From Azospirillum oleiclasticum (GTDB lineage Bacteria > Pseudomonadota > Alphaproteobacteria > Azospirillales > Azospirillaceae): a stretch of 64,000 nucleotides of DNA. Under the pieces are notes generated by a model. It was not told where the DNA came from. It searched no databases and worked only from the letters and a program-made list of their open reading frames with translations. How positions within the stretch are numbered: position 1 is the first letter of the stretch; each line of letters starts with the position of its first letter. Shown piece by piece: positions 7,295 through 14,501 of the stretch. The stretch covers positions 62,001 to 126,000 of the forward strand of contig NZ_JABFFR010000036.1 in NCBI RefSeq assembly GCF_013423485.1, in the 5' to 3' direction. Both the position numbers and the translations under genes were made by a program.

Positions 7295-8289
7295 CCTCGA
7301 TGCTGTGGATCCAGTCCGGCGGCTGCGGCGGCTGCACCATGTCGCTGCTGAACGCGGAGAGCCCCGGCCTGCTGCCGATGCTGGAGGAGGCGGGGATCGA
7401 TCTGCTCTGGCACCCCTCCCTGTCGGAGGAGACGGGGGCCGAGGCGACCGCGATCCTGGAGGCGGTGTGCGCCGGCACCCGGCCACTCGACATCCTGTGC
7501 GTGGAGGGCTCGCTGCTGCGCGGCCCCGGCGGCAGCGGGCGCTTCCATGTGCTGGCCGGCACCGGGCGGGCGACCATCCACTGGGTGCGCGACCTCGCCG
7601 CCGCGGCGCGCCATGTGGTGGCGGTCGGCACCTGCGCGGCCTATGGCGGCATCACCGCGGCGGGGCCCAACGTCACCGACGCCTGCGGGCTCCAGTACGA
7701 CGGGCGGCGGCGCGGCGGGCTGCTGGGGGAGGGCTTCGCGGCGCGGGGCGGGCTGCCGGTGGTGAACGTCGCCGGCTGCCCCACCCACCCCAACTGGGTG
7801 ACGGAAACGCTGATGCTGCTGGCCGGCGGGGCGCTGGGCGCCACCGACCTCGACCCCTTCCAGCGGCCGCGCTTCTACGCCGACCATCTCGTGCACCACG
7901 GCTGCACCCGCAACGAGTATTACGAGTACAAGGCGAGTGCGGAGAAGCCGTCGGACCTCGGCTGCATGATGGAGCATATGGGCTGCCTCGGCACCCAGGC
8001 GCACGCCGACTGCAACACGCGGCTGTGGAACGGCGAGGGCTCCTGCACCCGCGGCGGCTACGCCTGCATCAACTGCACGGCCCCGTCTTTCGAGGAGCCG
8101 GGCCATCCCTTCCAGGAGACGCCGAAATTCGCCGGCATCCCCCTCGGCCTGCCGACCGACATGCCCAAGGCGTGGTTCGTGGCGCTCGCGTCGCTGTCGA
8201 AGGCGGCGACGCCGGAACGGGTGCGCCGCAACGCCGCCGCCGACCGCATCGTCGTGCCGCCCACCATCCGAAACACCGGGAAATCATGA
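7291..8289 (+). CDS. hupU: Regulatory [NiFe]-hydrogenase small subunit HupU (HoxB)
   Basis: A 332-residue small subunit of the hydrogen-sensing hydrogenase, carrying the electron-transfer iron-sulfur clusters. The N-terminus starts directly with SGGCGGCTMSLL, the proximal-cluster motif, without the twin-arginine signal of energy-conserving uptake hydrogenases; this places the protein in the cytoplasm. Further cluster cysteines are seen in VGTCAAYGG, NVAGCPTHPNW, the HHGCTRNEYYE region, and the C-terminal block (GCMMEHMGCLG, CNTRLWNGEGSC, CINCTAP). Start and stop codons overlap those of hupT and hupV by ATGA, so the three are translationally coupled. Confidence 0.92.
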   Translation: MTSMLWIQSGGCGGCTMSLLNAESPGLLPMLEEAGIDLLWHPSLSEETGAEATAILEAVCAGTRPLDILCVEGSLLRGPGGSGRFHVLAGTGRATIHWVRDLAAAARHVVAVGTCAAYGGITAAGPNVTDACGLQYDGRRRGGLLGEGFAARGGLPVVNVAGCPTHPNWVTETLMLLAGGALGATDLDPFQRPRFYADHLVHHGCTRNEYYEYKASAEKPSDLGCMMEHMGCLGTQAHADCNTRLWNGEGSCTRGGYACINCTAPSFEEPGHPFQETPKFAGIPLGLPTDMPKAWFVALASLSKAATPERVRRNAAADRIVVPPTIRNTGKS

Positions 8290-9752
8290 CCGCCACCGCC
8301 CCGACGCGCCGCCTGATCGTCGGCCCCTTCAACCGGGTGGAAGGCGATCTGGAGGTGCAGCTCGAGCTGGAGGACGGCCGGGTGCGCGCCGCCTTCGTCA
8401 ACGCCCCGCTGTTCCGCGGCTTCGAGCGCATCCTGGAGGGGCGCGACCCGCGCGACGCGCTGACCGTGGCCCCGCGCATCTGCGGCATCTGCTCGGTGTC
8501 GCAGTCGCACGCGGCGGCGGGCGCGCTGGCCGCGGCGCAAGGGATCGAGCCGCCGGCCAACGGCCGCCTCGCCACCAACCTGATCCTGGCGACGGAGAAT
8601 CTGGGCGACCATCTCCTGCACTTCCACGCCTTCTTCATGCCGGACTTCGCCCGCGACGCCTACGCCGCGCGGCCCTGGTTCGGGGCGGTGCGCGAGCGGT
8701 TCAAGGCCACCCAGGGCAGCAGCCTGCGCCGCGCGGTGGAGGCGCGCACGGCGCTCTACCACATGCTGGGGCTGATGGCCGGCAAATGGCCGCACACCCT
8801 GACCATCCAGCCCGGCGGCGTCGCCCGCCCGCTGGACGCCCGCGACCGCGTGCGGCTGCAAGCCCAGCTCCGCAGCTTCCGCCGCTTCCTGGAAACCCAC
8901 CTGTTCGGCACGGCGCTGGAGACGGTGGCAGCGCTGACCGGGGCCGACGACCTCGACCGCTGGCGGACGGAAGGGCCGGCGGGCGACTTCCGCCTGTTCC
9001 TGGCGCTGGCCGCCGATCTCGATCTCGCCGGCTTGGGCCGCGCCCATGGCCGCTTCCTCAGCCACGGCGCCTATCCGGACGGGGCCGGCGGCCATCTCTA
9101 CCGCCGCGGCGTAGTGGTGGGCGGGACACCGCACCCCTTCGACCCCGCGGAGGTGGCGGAGGACCACACCAACAGCCGGATGACCGGCCGCGACCGCCCC
9201 CACCCGCCCTTCGCCGGCTCCACCATCCCCGACGAGGCGGACACCGACGGCTACAGCTGGTGCAAGGCCCCGCGCCTGTCCGGCCTGCCCGCCGAGACCG
9301 GCGCCATCGCCCGCCAATTGGCAGACGGTCACCCGCTGGTCCGCGACCTCGTCGCCCGCGACGGCGGCAGCGTGTTCAGCCGCGTCGTCGCCCGCCTGCT
9401 GGAGCTGGCCCGCACCGTGCCCGCCATGGAGGGCTGGCTGCAGGCCCTGGACCCCGCCGCCCCCTGGTGCGCCACCGCCCCCCTGCCCGCCTCGGCGCAA
9501 TCCATCGGCCTGACCGAAGCCGCCCGCGGCGCGCTCGGCCATTGGCTGCGCATCGAGCAGGGCCGCATCGCCGGTTACCAGATCATCGCCCCCACCACCT
9601 GGAACTTCTCCCCCCGCGACGCCGCCGGCGTGCAAGGCCCCCTGGAGAAGGCGCTGGAGGGGGTGCCGGTGGGGGACGAGGGTGGGGCGTCGCTGGCCGT
9701 GCAGCATGTGGTGCGGAGTTTCGACCCGTGCATGGTGTGCACGGTGCATTAA
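8286..9752 (+). CDS. hupV: Regulatory [NiFe]-hydrogenase large subunit HupV (HoxC)
   Basis: A 488-residue large subunit holding the NiFe site. The N-terminal ligand motif is RICGICSVSQSH (around residue 60) and the C-terminal one is DPCMVCTVH. The protein ends exactly at that final His. This absence of the C-terminal peptide normally removed by a HupD/HyaD-type protease is a known mark of H2-sensing hydrogenases as opposed to uptake enzymes. It is the last gene of the hupTUV operon; GC content drops just after its stop. With HupU it senses H2 and controls HupT kinase activity. The hydrogenases it would control are not in the window. Confidence 0.93.
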   Translation: MTATAPTRRLIVGPFNRVEGDLEVQLELEDGRVRAAFVNAPLFRGFERILEGRDPRDALTVAPRICGICSVSQSHAAAGALAAAQGIEPPANGRLATNLILATENLGDHLLHFHAFFMPDFARDAYAARPWFGAVRERFKATQGSSLRRAVEARTALYHMLGLMAGKWPHTLTIQPGGVARPLDARDRVRLQAQLRSFRRFLETHLFGTALETVAALTGADDLDRWRTEGPAGDFRLFLALAADLDLAGLGRAHGRFLSHGAYPDGAGGHLYRRGVVVGGTPHPFDPAEVAEDHTNSRMTGRDRPHPPFAGSTIPDEADTDGYSWCKAPRLSGLPAETGAIARQLADGHPLVRDLVARDGGSVFSRVVARLLELARTVPAMEGWLQALDPAAPWCATAPLPASAQSIGLTEAARGALGHWLRIEQGRIAGYQIIAPTTWNFSPRDAAGVQGPLEKALEGVPVGDEGGASLAVQHVVRSFDPCMVCTVH

Positions 9753-9790
9753 GAATTCTATTATTTATTACAATGCTTTAGACTTAGACA

Positions 9791-9806
9791 TCCGGAATTT
9801 TCCGGA
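9791..9806. repeat. Short dyad after hupV
   Basis: TCCGGAA at 9791-9797 and TTCCGGA at 9800-9806 form a dyad with only a two-base centre. The loop is too tight for a good terminator hairpin, so an operator is as likely. It lies in an AT-richer, otherwise featureless 220-base gap between hupV and the next small gene. Confidence 0.35.
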
Positions 9807-9972
9807 AAGTCATCCGCCTGCCAGCGAGACCGAACATCACGGCGTCGGGCTTGTCATTTCGGACCGAAAGATATACCTCCATTGTGTATTCGATCGTGGT
9901 ACATTGGAGCGTCGGAGTGAGTATCCTTCCGACCAGTGTCGCAACCAAGGAACGGAAGGCACGTTCGTCACG

Positions 9973-10191
9973 ATGGAGGATGCCATGAGGGTTGCGATGA
10001 CCGAACATGCTGAACACCATCGGCCGTCGTTGGCAACGGTGCTGAAGGGCGTCGTTGGCCTGTCCTTCCTTGCTACTGTCGGATTCGGCGCCCTTGCGCC
10101 ACAGGTCGGCTATGACCCTTCGGAGTGGACGCGCGCCCTCGTCACCTTTGCCGGTGCGGCGGTGGGTGGCTATCTGGCGTGGCGGTCTTGA
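9973..10191 (+). CDS. Small membrane protein
   Basis: A 72-residue hypothetical protein with two hydrophobic stretches: about 22-44 (VLKGVVGLSFLATVGFGALAPQV) and 53-70 (ALVTFAGAAVGGYLAW). A second ATG four codons on (9985) is also possible. The next gene begins directly at its stop codon, so the two form one unit. No family is recognised. Confidence 0.5.
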   Translation: MEDAMRVAMTEHAEHHRPSLATVLKGVVGLSFLATVGFGALAPQVGYDPSEWTRALVTFAGAAVGGYLAWRS

Positions 10192-10500
10192 ATGTTCGTT
10201 GATTTACTGCCGAAGACAGAAGACGAACTGCATCAGGCATCGCTCATCATTTGCGCAGTCTATATCGCTACGGCCTATGTCATGTGGCTGTTGATGTGGA
10301 TGGCAAAAAAGAGAAGCCATCCACCTATCAACTACATAGGGAAAATCTTCGACGCCGTGACGTTTTCGACGTCAATGTTTGCATTGGCGAGCATCTTTGA
10401 CAAGAACGTCCTTGTCCTGATGGGAAATCTGAAACCGTTTCTCATCCTTGCCGGGCTATGCGGGGGCATCTACAGCCTCCACGCGCTGTTCAAGGCATAG
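10192..10500 (+). CDS. Small three-helix membrane protein
   Basis: A 102-residue hypothetical membrane protein. Hydrophobic segments lie at about 18-38 (IICAVYIATAYVMWLLMWMA), 54-75 and 82-100 (FLILAGLCGGIYSLHALF). Its ATG abuts the stop of the preceding small membrane protein, which indicates translational coupling. A strong terminator follows 27 bases downstream. Function unknown; a two-component membrane module is a guess from size and arrangement only. Confidence 0.55.
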   Translation: MFVDLLPKTEDELHQASLIICAVYIATAYVMWLLMWMAKKRSHPPINYIGKIFDAVTFSTSMFALASIFDKNVLVLMGNLKPFLILAGLCGGIYSLHALFKA

Positions 10501-10526
10501 CCTTCATCCGGGCTTCCGGGATGATA

Positions 10527-10554
10527 GGGCCGCTCCCCCGGGGCGGCCCTTTTT
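10527..10554 (+). terminator. Rho-independent terminator
   Basis: Stem GGGCCGC (10527-10533) pairs with GCGGCCC (10543-10549), followed by a run of five T. It ends the unit of the two small membrane proteins. Confidence 0.8.
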
Positions 10555-10852
10555 CATGTGGCCTCGCGAATGGTCTCCATAGAGGATAAGGAGCGGCGAG
10601 ATGATCACCTTTCGTACCCAAAGTATACCTCCAATTCGCGCTATGTTCTCGGGGTATTGACGAGAACGGGCGAGGGAGTCATGCTCGTTCGGTGAGGCTC
10701 AAACAAAAAGGGCGGGCGTGGGGGCCTGCCCTTCCAGTCGAGAGCTTCGCGGCGAGTTGCCGTGACGCCCGTCGGTATCGAAACCAAACTGCAATAGCAG
10801 CATGGTCCGCGTAAGGCAGTTTGCATGTGCGAAACGCTCATGGAGAACTGTC
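10555..10852. other. Gap before the KilA-N gene
   Basis: About 300 bases without a supported gene. A 19-codon frame at 10601-10660 has an AAGGAG site nine bases upstream, but nothing else supports it. A second hairpin (arms about 10709-10718 and 10723-10732) is flanked on the left by AAAAA, so it could terminate transcription running leftward. The KilA-N gene promoter should lie in this stretch; no clear boxes were assigned. Confidence 0.4.
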
Positions 10853-11620
10853 GTGCAGTATCAGCTTCCGTTGATTCGACGTGAATACGCCGGCTCCGTC
10901 ATTCAGCAACGTGCTAAAGACGGGTATATCAATGCGACCGCTATGTGTAATGCTGCTCTCCGCGTCTTCAGCACCTACAACCGTTCGGATACAACTCAAG
11001 CATTTCTGAAGGTCCTGTCAGTCGATGTGCAGATTCACACATCGGAGCTGGTTCAGATAGTAAAAGGTGGCGAGCAGTCGCTACAGGGAACGTGGGTACA
11101 TCCGCGAGTAGCAATTCACTTGGCGCAGTGGCTGTCGCCTGACTTTGCGGTGCTCGTGTCCAAGTGGGTTTTTGACTGGATGTCTGGCAAGCAGATGCCA
11201 AGTGCGCAGAGGCTGCCCTATCATCTGCGGCGATACGTGGCTAACCAACAGAATGTACCGCACGGACATTTCTCAATATTGACTGAGATAACACAGCTTC
11301 TCATCGCTCCGATGGAAGCCATGGGATATGAGTTGCCGGAAGCGCTATGGCCGGACATCTCAGAAGGAAAAATATTCTGTGCTTGGCTTCGCGAGGAAGC
11401 TGGCATACACACTGATGCGCTTCCAACATATTTGCACGTTTTTGAAGATGGGCGACGGCCTGTCCGAGCCAAGGCCTATCCCAACCAATATCTAGCAGCA
11501 TTTCGTCAACATTTTGCCGAGGTTTGGATTCCCGAAAGATCCCCTGATTATTTTGGCAAGCGGGATCCAGCGGCGCTCACATACCTTCCCAAACTTCTAC
11601 CAAAGCCCGCGAGAGGCTAA
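10853..11620 (+). CDS. KilA-N domain protein
   Basis: A 255-residue protein with an N-terminal KilA-N domain. The start IRREYAGSVIQQRAKDGYINATAMCNAA leads to YNRSDTTQAFLKVLS and then the conserved GTWVHPRVAIHLAQWLSPDFAVLVSKWVFDWM. KilA-N is a DNA-binding fold typical of phage and large-virus proteins. The C-terminal 110 residues (HLRRYVANQQNVPHG onward) are not recognised. GTG 10853 has GGAG eight bases upstream and begins just before the domain; an ATG at 10802 in the same frame is the alternative. No other phage gene is adjacent, so this looks like a domesticated or remnant phage gene. Confidence 0.75.
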   Translation: MQYQLPLIRREYAGSVIQQRAKDGYINATAMCNAALRVFSTYNRSDTTQAFLKVLSVDVQIHTSELVQIVKGGEQSLQGTWVHPRVAIHLAQWLSPDFAVLVSKWVFDWMSGKQMPSAQRLPYHLRRYVANQQNVPHGHFSILTEITQLLIAPMEAMGYELPEALWPDISEGKIFCAWLREEAGIHTDALPTYLHVFEDGRRPVRAKAYPNQYLAAFRQHFAEVWIPERSPDYFGKRDPAALTYLPKLLPKPARG

Positions 11621-11699
11621 CCCCAATGTAATAGCGCGACCATTTCCCAGGATTATGGGAATGAGCGCCAGCAAGGCCACCGCCAAGCCCCTTCGCGTT

Positions 11700-12110
11700 T
11701 CAGCACCCCGTCGCCAGCCAATTCTCCACCGTCAGCCGCCCGATGCGACGGAACTCCCGCTCGTTCGCGGTCACCAGCGTCAGGCCGAGCGCGCGGGCGT
11801 GGGCGGCGATCAGCAGGTCGTTGCCGCCGATGGGTTGGCCCGCGGCTTCCAGTTCGGCCCGGATGCCGCCGTATTCGCCGTCCGCCGGCACGTCGAGCGG
11901 CAGCACCGGCAGATCGGCCAGCAAAGCCTCCACCCGTTGCCGCAGCCGGGGCGAACCCTTTCGGGCCGTGCCGTAGCGCAGCTCGGCCGCCACCACGATG
12001 CTGGTGCACACCGCATCGCCGCCGACCCGCCGGACATGGCGGGCAGCCTCGCCGGCCGGGTTGCGGATGAGGTCGCTGAGGATGTTGGTGTCGAGCAGGT
12101 AGCGAATCAG
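11700..12110 (-). CDS. vapC: PIN-domain toxin VapC
   Basis: A 136-residue PIN-domain ribonuclease toxin. The acidic active-site residues are visible: Asp in YLLDTNILSDLI, Glu in VVAAELRYG, Asp in IGGNDLLIAAHA, and Asn/Glu in LVTANEREF. The fold and order are those of VapC/FitB proteins, which cleave RNA until bound by the partner antitoxin. No ATG, GTG or TTG lies near the expected N-terminus. The best start is CTG 12110, which overlaps the vapB stop as CTGA and gives the usual (M)IRYLLDTN beginning. Coupling to vapB is therefore strong. The start assignment is inference. Confidence 0.85.
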   Translation of the reverse strand: MIRYLLDTNILSDLIRNPAGEAARHVRRVGGDAVCTSIVVAAELRYGTARKGSPRLRQRVEALLADLPVLPLDVPADGEYGGIRAELEAAGQPIGGNDLLIAAHARALGLTLVTANEREFRRIGRLTVENWLATGC

Positions 12111-12358
12111 AGGATGTCCTCCGGATCGGGAGTCGGGTCCTCGATGGCCGGAAATTCCTCGTCCAGCGGCTCCCAACTGTCGAGCAAGGCCACCAGACCC
12201 TTGCGGCGCACCGGCTCGATGATCAGTCGGTCACCGTCGCGGCTGATCAGCACCCTGTCCCCCGGCAGTTCGAATTCCGCCGGGATGCGCACGGCCTGGC
12301 TGCGGTTGTTGCGGAACAGGCGGGCTTCCCTGGGGCGGGAGGTCGTGGGTCGCGGCAT
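12107..12358 (-). CDS. vapB: AbrB-type antitoxin VapB
   Basis: An 83-residue antitoxin. The N-terminal half is an AbrB/SpoVT-like swapped-hairpin domain (ARLFRNNRSQAVRIPAEFELPGDRVLISRDGDRLIIEPV) used for DNA binding and autorepression. The acidic C-terminal tail (WEPLDEEFPAIEDPTPDPEDIL) is expected to enter the VapC active site. ATG 12358 follows AAGGAGGG at good spacing. Its stop overlaps the vapC start. The gap to the next rightward gene should hold an autoregulated promoter; the palindromic ATATGCATAT near 12380 is a candidate operator. Confidence 0.88.
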   Translation of the reverse strand: MPRPTTSRPREARLFRNNRSQAVRIPAEFELPGDRVLISRDGDRLIIEPVRRKGLVALLDSWEPLDEEFPAIEDPTPDPEDIL

Positions 12359-12584
12359 GGTGGCCCTCCTTGGATATGCCATATGCATATGCCAAAGAAC
12401 GCCGTGCCGTCAATCCGACCGGGACCGAACGGCCCCACACAGGTTCCGCCACACCGCCCCGGTTTGACGCATAATGCGGTGTCACGCCATGCGGTTTCGG
12501 GGATGTCCCGCAACCGCGGATCAAGCATGGTCCAGTGAGAGAACCTTCACCGCAACCAACATCTTGACCGAGGAGATCGCAACC

Positions 12585-12887
12585 GTGCCACGCCCCCTCG
12601 CCCTCCGTCTGCTCGCCGCGTCCGTGGCGACCGCCATCGGCGCCGGCACGCTGGCGCTGCCTCACGGCGCCGCCGCCGAACCTGTTCCAGGCGTCCATCG
12701 GATCCGCTGCCAGGATCCCGCCACCCGGCAATGGCGGGTGCTGGCCGACCACATCGCCAACCCCGAGACGACGGAGCGGCCGGCGGCCGAGGGCGGCGGG
12801 CGGATCGTCCGCGGCACCGGGCCGGACGGACAAGCGGTGACCGTGATCATGCCGGCCGACCGCACCTGCATGATGAGCGCGCGGTGA
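12585..12887 (+). CDS. Small exported protein
   Basis: A 100-residue hypothetical protein with a typical signal peptide: basic start, hydrophobic core LRLLAASVATAIGAGTLAL, and a likely cleavage after HGAAA (near residue 30). The mature part is about 70 residues, with two Cys (HRIRCQDP and DRTCMM) that could form a disulfide in the periplasm. GTG 12585 is chosen because GAGGAG lies nine bases upstream and the signal peptide starts there. No family is recognised. The lipoprotein gene downstream is co-directional, 30 bases away. Confidence 0.55.
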   Translation: MPRPLALRLLAASVATAIGAGTLALPHGAAAEPVPGVHRIRCQDPATRQWRVLADHIANPETTERPAAEGGGRIVRGTGPDGQAVTVIMPADRTCMMSAR

Positions 12888-12917
12888 ACCCGACGCCTCC
12901 GCCCGCGTTGTCCCACC

Positions 12918-13268
12918 ATGACCACCCCGCCCCGCCACCGCCGCACCGCCCTGTCCGCCGCCGCCGCGCTGCTGCTTCTCGCGGGGTGCGAGACCTATGA
13001 TCCGGGGAACCCGCTGATCGGAAGCTGGACGCTGACGGCGCCGATGGGCGGCGGCGGGCTGGCGCTGGGTCGGTACGAGTTCCGGCGGTCGAGCATGCGG
13101 ACGTTGGGGGTGGATGTGCCGGTGGATTATTCGGTGTCGGGAAACACCGTCACCGTGGTGCCGGAGAGCTTCGGGCCGATCCTGGAGGTCGAGGTCGTCG
13201 ACGCAAATCTGGCGCGGCTGCGCGATCCGCTGACCGGCGGCCTGATGACCCTGCGCCGCCTGCGGTGA
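12918..13268 (+). CDS. Small outer-membrane-type lipoprotein
   Basis: A 116-residue protein with a signal peptide ending in the lipobox LLAGC, so Cys near 24 should be lipidated. The mature domain is beta-rich (LIGSWTLTAP, LALGRYEFRRSSM, VDYSVSGNTVTVVPE, LARLRDPLTGG). It resembles small lipocalin-like or copper-resistance-like barrel proteins that begin with a GSW motif. No function can be assigned. It probably shares a transcript with the preceding exported protein. Confidence 0.6.
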   Translation: MTTPPRHRRTALSAAAALLLLAGCETYDPGNPLIGSWTLTAPMGGGGLALGRYEFRRSSMRTLGVDVPVDYSVSGNTVTVVPESFGPILEVEVVDANLARLRDPLTGGLMTLRRLR

Positions 13269-13364
13269 CCGGCGGGGCCCGCCGCGCCACTGTTTCCCCT
13301 ACCCTTGACGCCGCGCGCCGCGCTACAAGCGCCCAACCCCGCCATCAGCCGCGCCGCGCCATCC

Positions 13365-14495
13365 ATGCCCACCATCCTTCTCGTAACGGCCACGCTCTAC
13401 CGGCACGCGGTGGCCCGGTTGCCGTATGCGTTGCGGCGGGCGGGGTTCCGGGTGTGGGCGGTGTGCCCGCAGGTGTCCGCGGTGCGCTACAGCGACCACC
13501 TCGATGGCGGCATCGCCTATCCGGACGACATCGGGCCGGGTGGGCTCGCCCTGGTGATGGCGGACGCGGTGGAGCGGTCGGGGGCGGACGCGTTGCTGTT
13601 CGGCGACGAGGTGGCGGCCGGCGTCGCCCGCGCGCTGCTCACCGGTGTGGAGGCCGACGTGGTGACACCGCCGCTGCGCGCCCTGCTGGAGGCATGGATC
13701 GGCGGGGTGGACGGCTGCGCGTTCCACCGCTCGGCGCTGGTGGAGCGGGTGCGCGGGCTGGGGATCCGCACGCCGCGGCAGGTGGCGCTGGAGCCGCCGG
13801 CGGACGCCGCGGCGCTGGCCGGACTGGGCGCTCCCATCGTGGTCAAGCGCGACCACGGCAGCGGCGGCGGCGGGGTCGCCCTGGTGGCAACGCCCGGCGA
13901 GGCGCTGGACATCGCCGCGCGGCTGCTCCCGTCCGGCACCGATGCGGCCGGAGTCGGGATGGTGGTGGCGCAGGAGCATGTGGCGGGCGCCACCGCGTCG
14001 GTGAGTTTCGTGGCGCGCGGCGGACTGCTGCTGGACGGCTTCGCCTACAAGGCCCTGCACCGCCACCCCGAGCCCTTCGGCCCCGCCTCGGTCATCGCGG
14101 CGCTCGACCGGCCGGACCTGCTGGAGATGGCCCGGCGGGTGGTGGCCGACCTGCGGTACAGCGGCTTCGGCGGCATCGACGTCATACTGCCCGAGGACGG
14201 CGGCCCGCCCGTGTTCCTGGAGCTGAACGCCCGCCCGCCGCAGACCACCCATCTCGGCCATCTGTTCGGCGCCGACCTCGCGCGGGCGCTCTTCCAGGCG
14301 GTGAGCGGGGCCGCCGCCGCCGCCCCCGACACACCCACGGCCCGCGCGACCACCGTCGCCCTGTTTCCGGCGGAGTGGACGCGCGACCCGGCCAGCCCAT
14401 ACCTGCACTCCGCCCATCACGACGTGCCCTGGCACGAGCCCCGGCTGACCGCCGCGATCATGGCGCTGACCCCGCGTCTGCGCAGCCCCGGCTGA
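13365..14495 (+). CDS. ATP-grasp enzyme
   Basis: A 376-residue protein of the ATP-grasp superfamily, which joins a carboxylate to an amine or thiol using ATP. The N-terminal part (about 1-110) is a Rossmann-like preATP-grasp domain. The ATP-binding lobe shows IVVKRDHGSGGGGVALV (around 160-178). Later come VAQEHVAGATASVSFV and GIDVILPEDGGPPVFLELNARPP, the metal-binding E..N pair. Substrates are unknown. ATG 13365 is chosen because the protein core MPTILLVTATLYRHA starts there. It lies between the lipoprotein and the oppositely oriented permease and converges on the latter with a 6-base gap. Confidence 0.75.
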   Translation: MPTILLVTATLYRHAVARLPYALRRAGFRVWAVCPQVSAVRYSDHLDGGIAYPDDIGPGGLALVMADAVERSGADALLFGDEVAAGVARALLTGVEADVVTPPLRALLEAWIGGVDGCAFHRSALVERVRGLGIRTPRQVALEPPADAAALAGLGAPIVVKRDHGSGGGGVALVATPGEALDIAARLLPSGTDAAGVGMVVAQEHVAGATASVSFVARGGLLLDGFAYKALHRHPEPFGPASVIAALDRPDLLEMARRVVADLRYSGFGGIDVILPEDGGPPVFLELNARPPQTTHLGHLFGADLARALFQAVSGAAAAAPDTPTARATTVALFPAEWTRDPASPYLHSAHHDVPWHEPRLTAAIMALTPRLRSPG

Positions 14496-14501
14496 CCCGG
14501 T

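Noticed and set aside
10601..10660. 19-codon leader peptide
   Set aside because: It has a good AAGGAG site, but no attenuator structure, no run of a particular amino acid and no gene directly after it.
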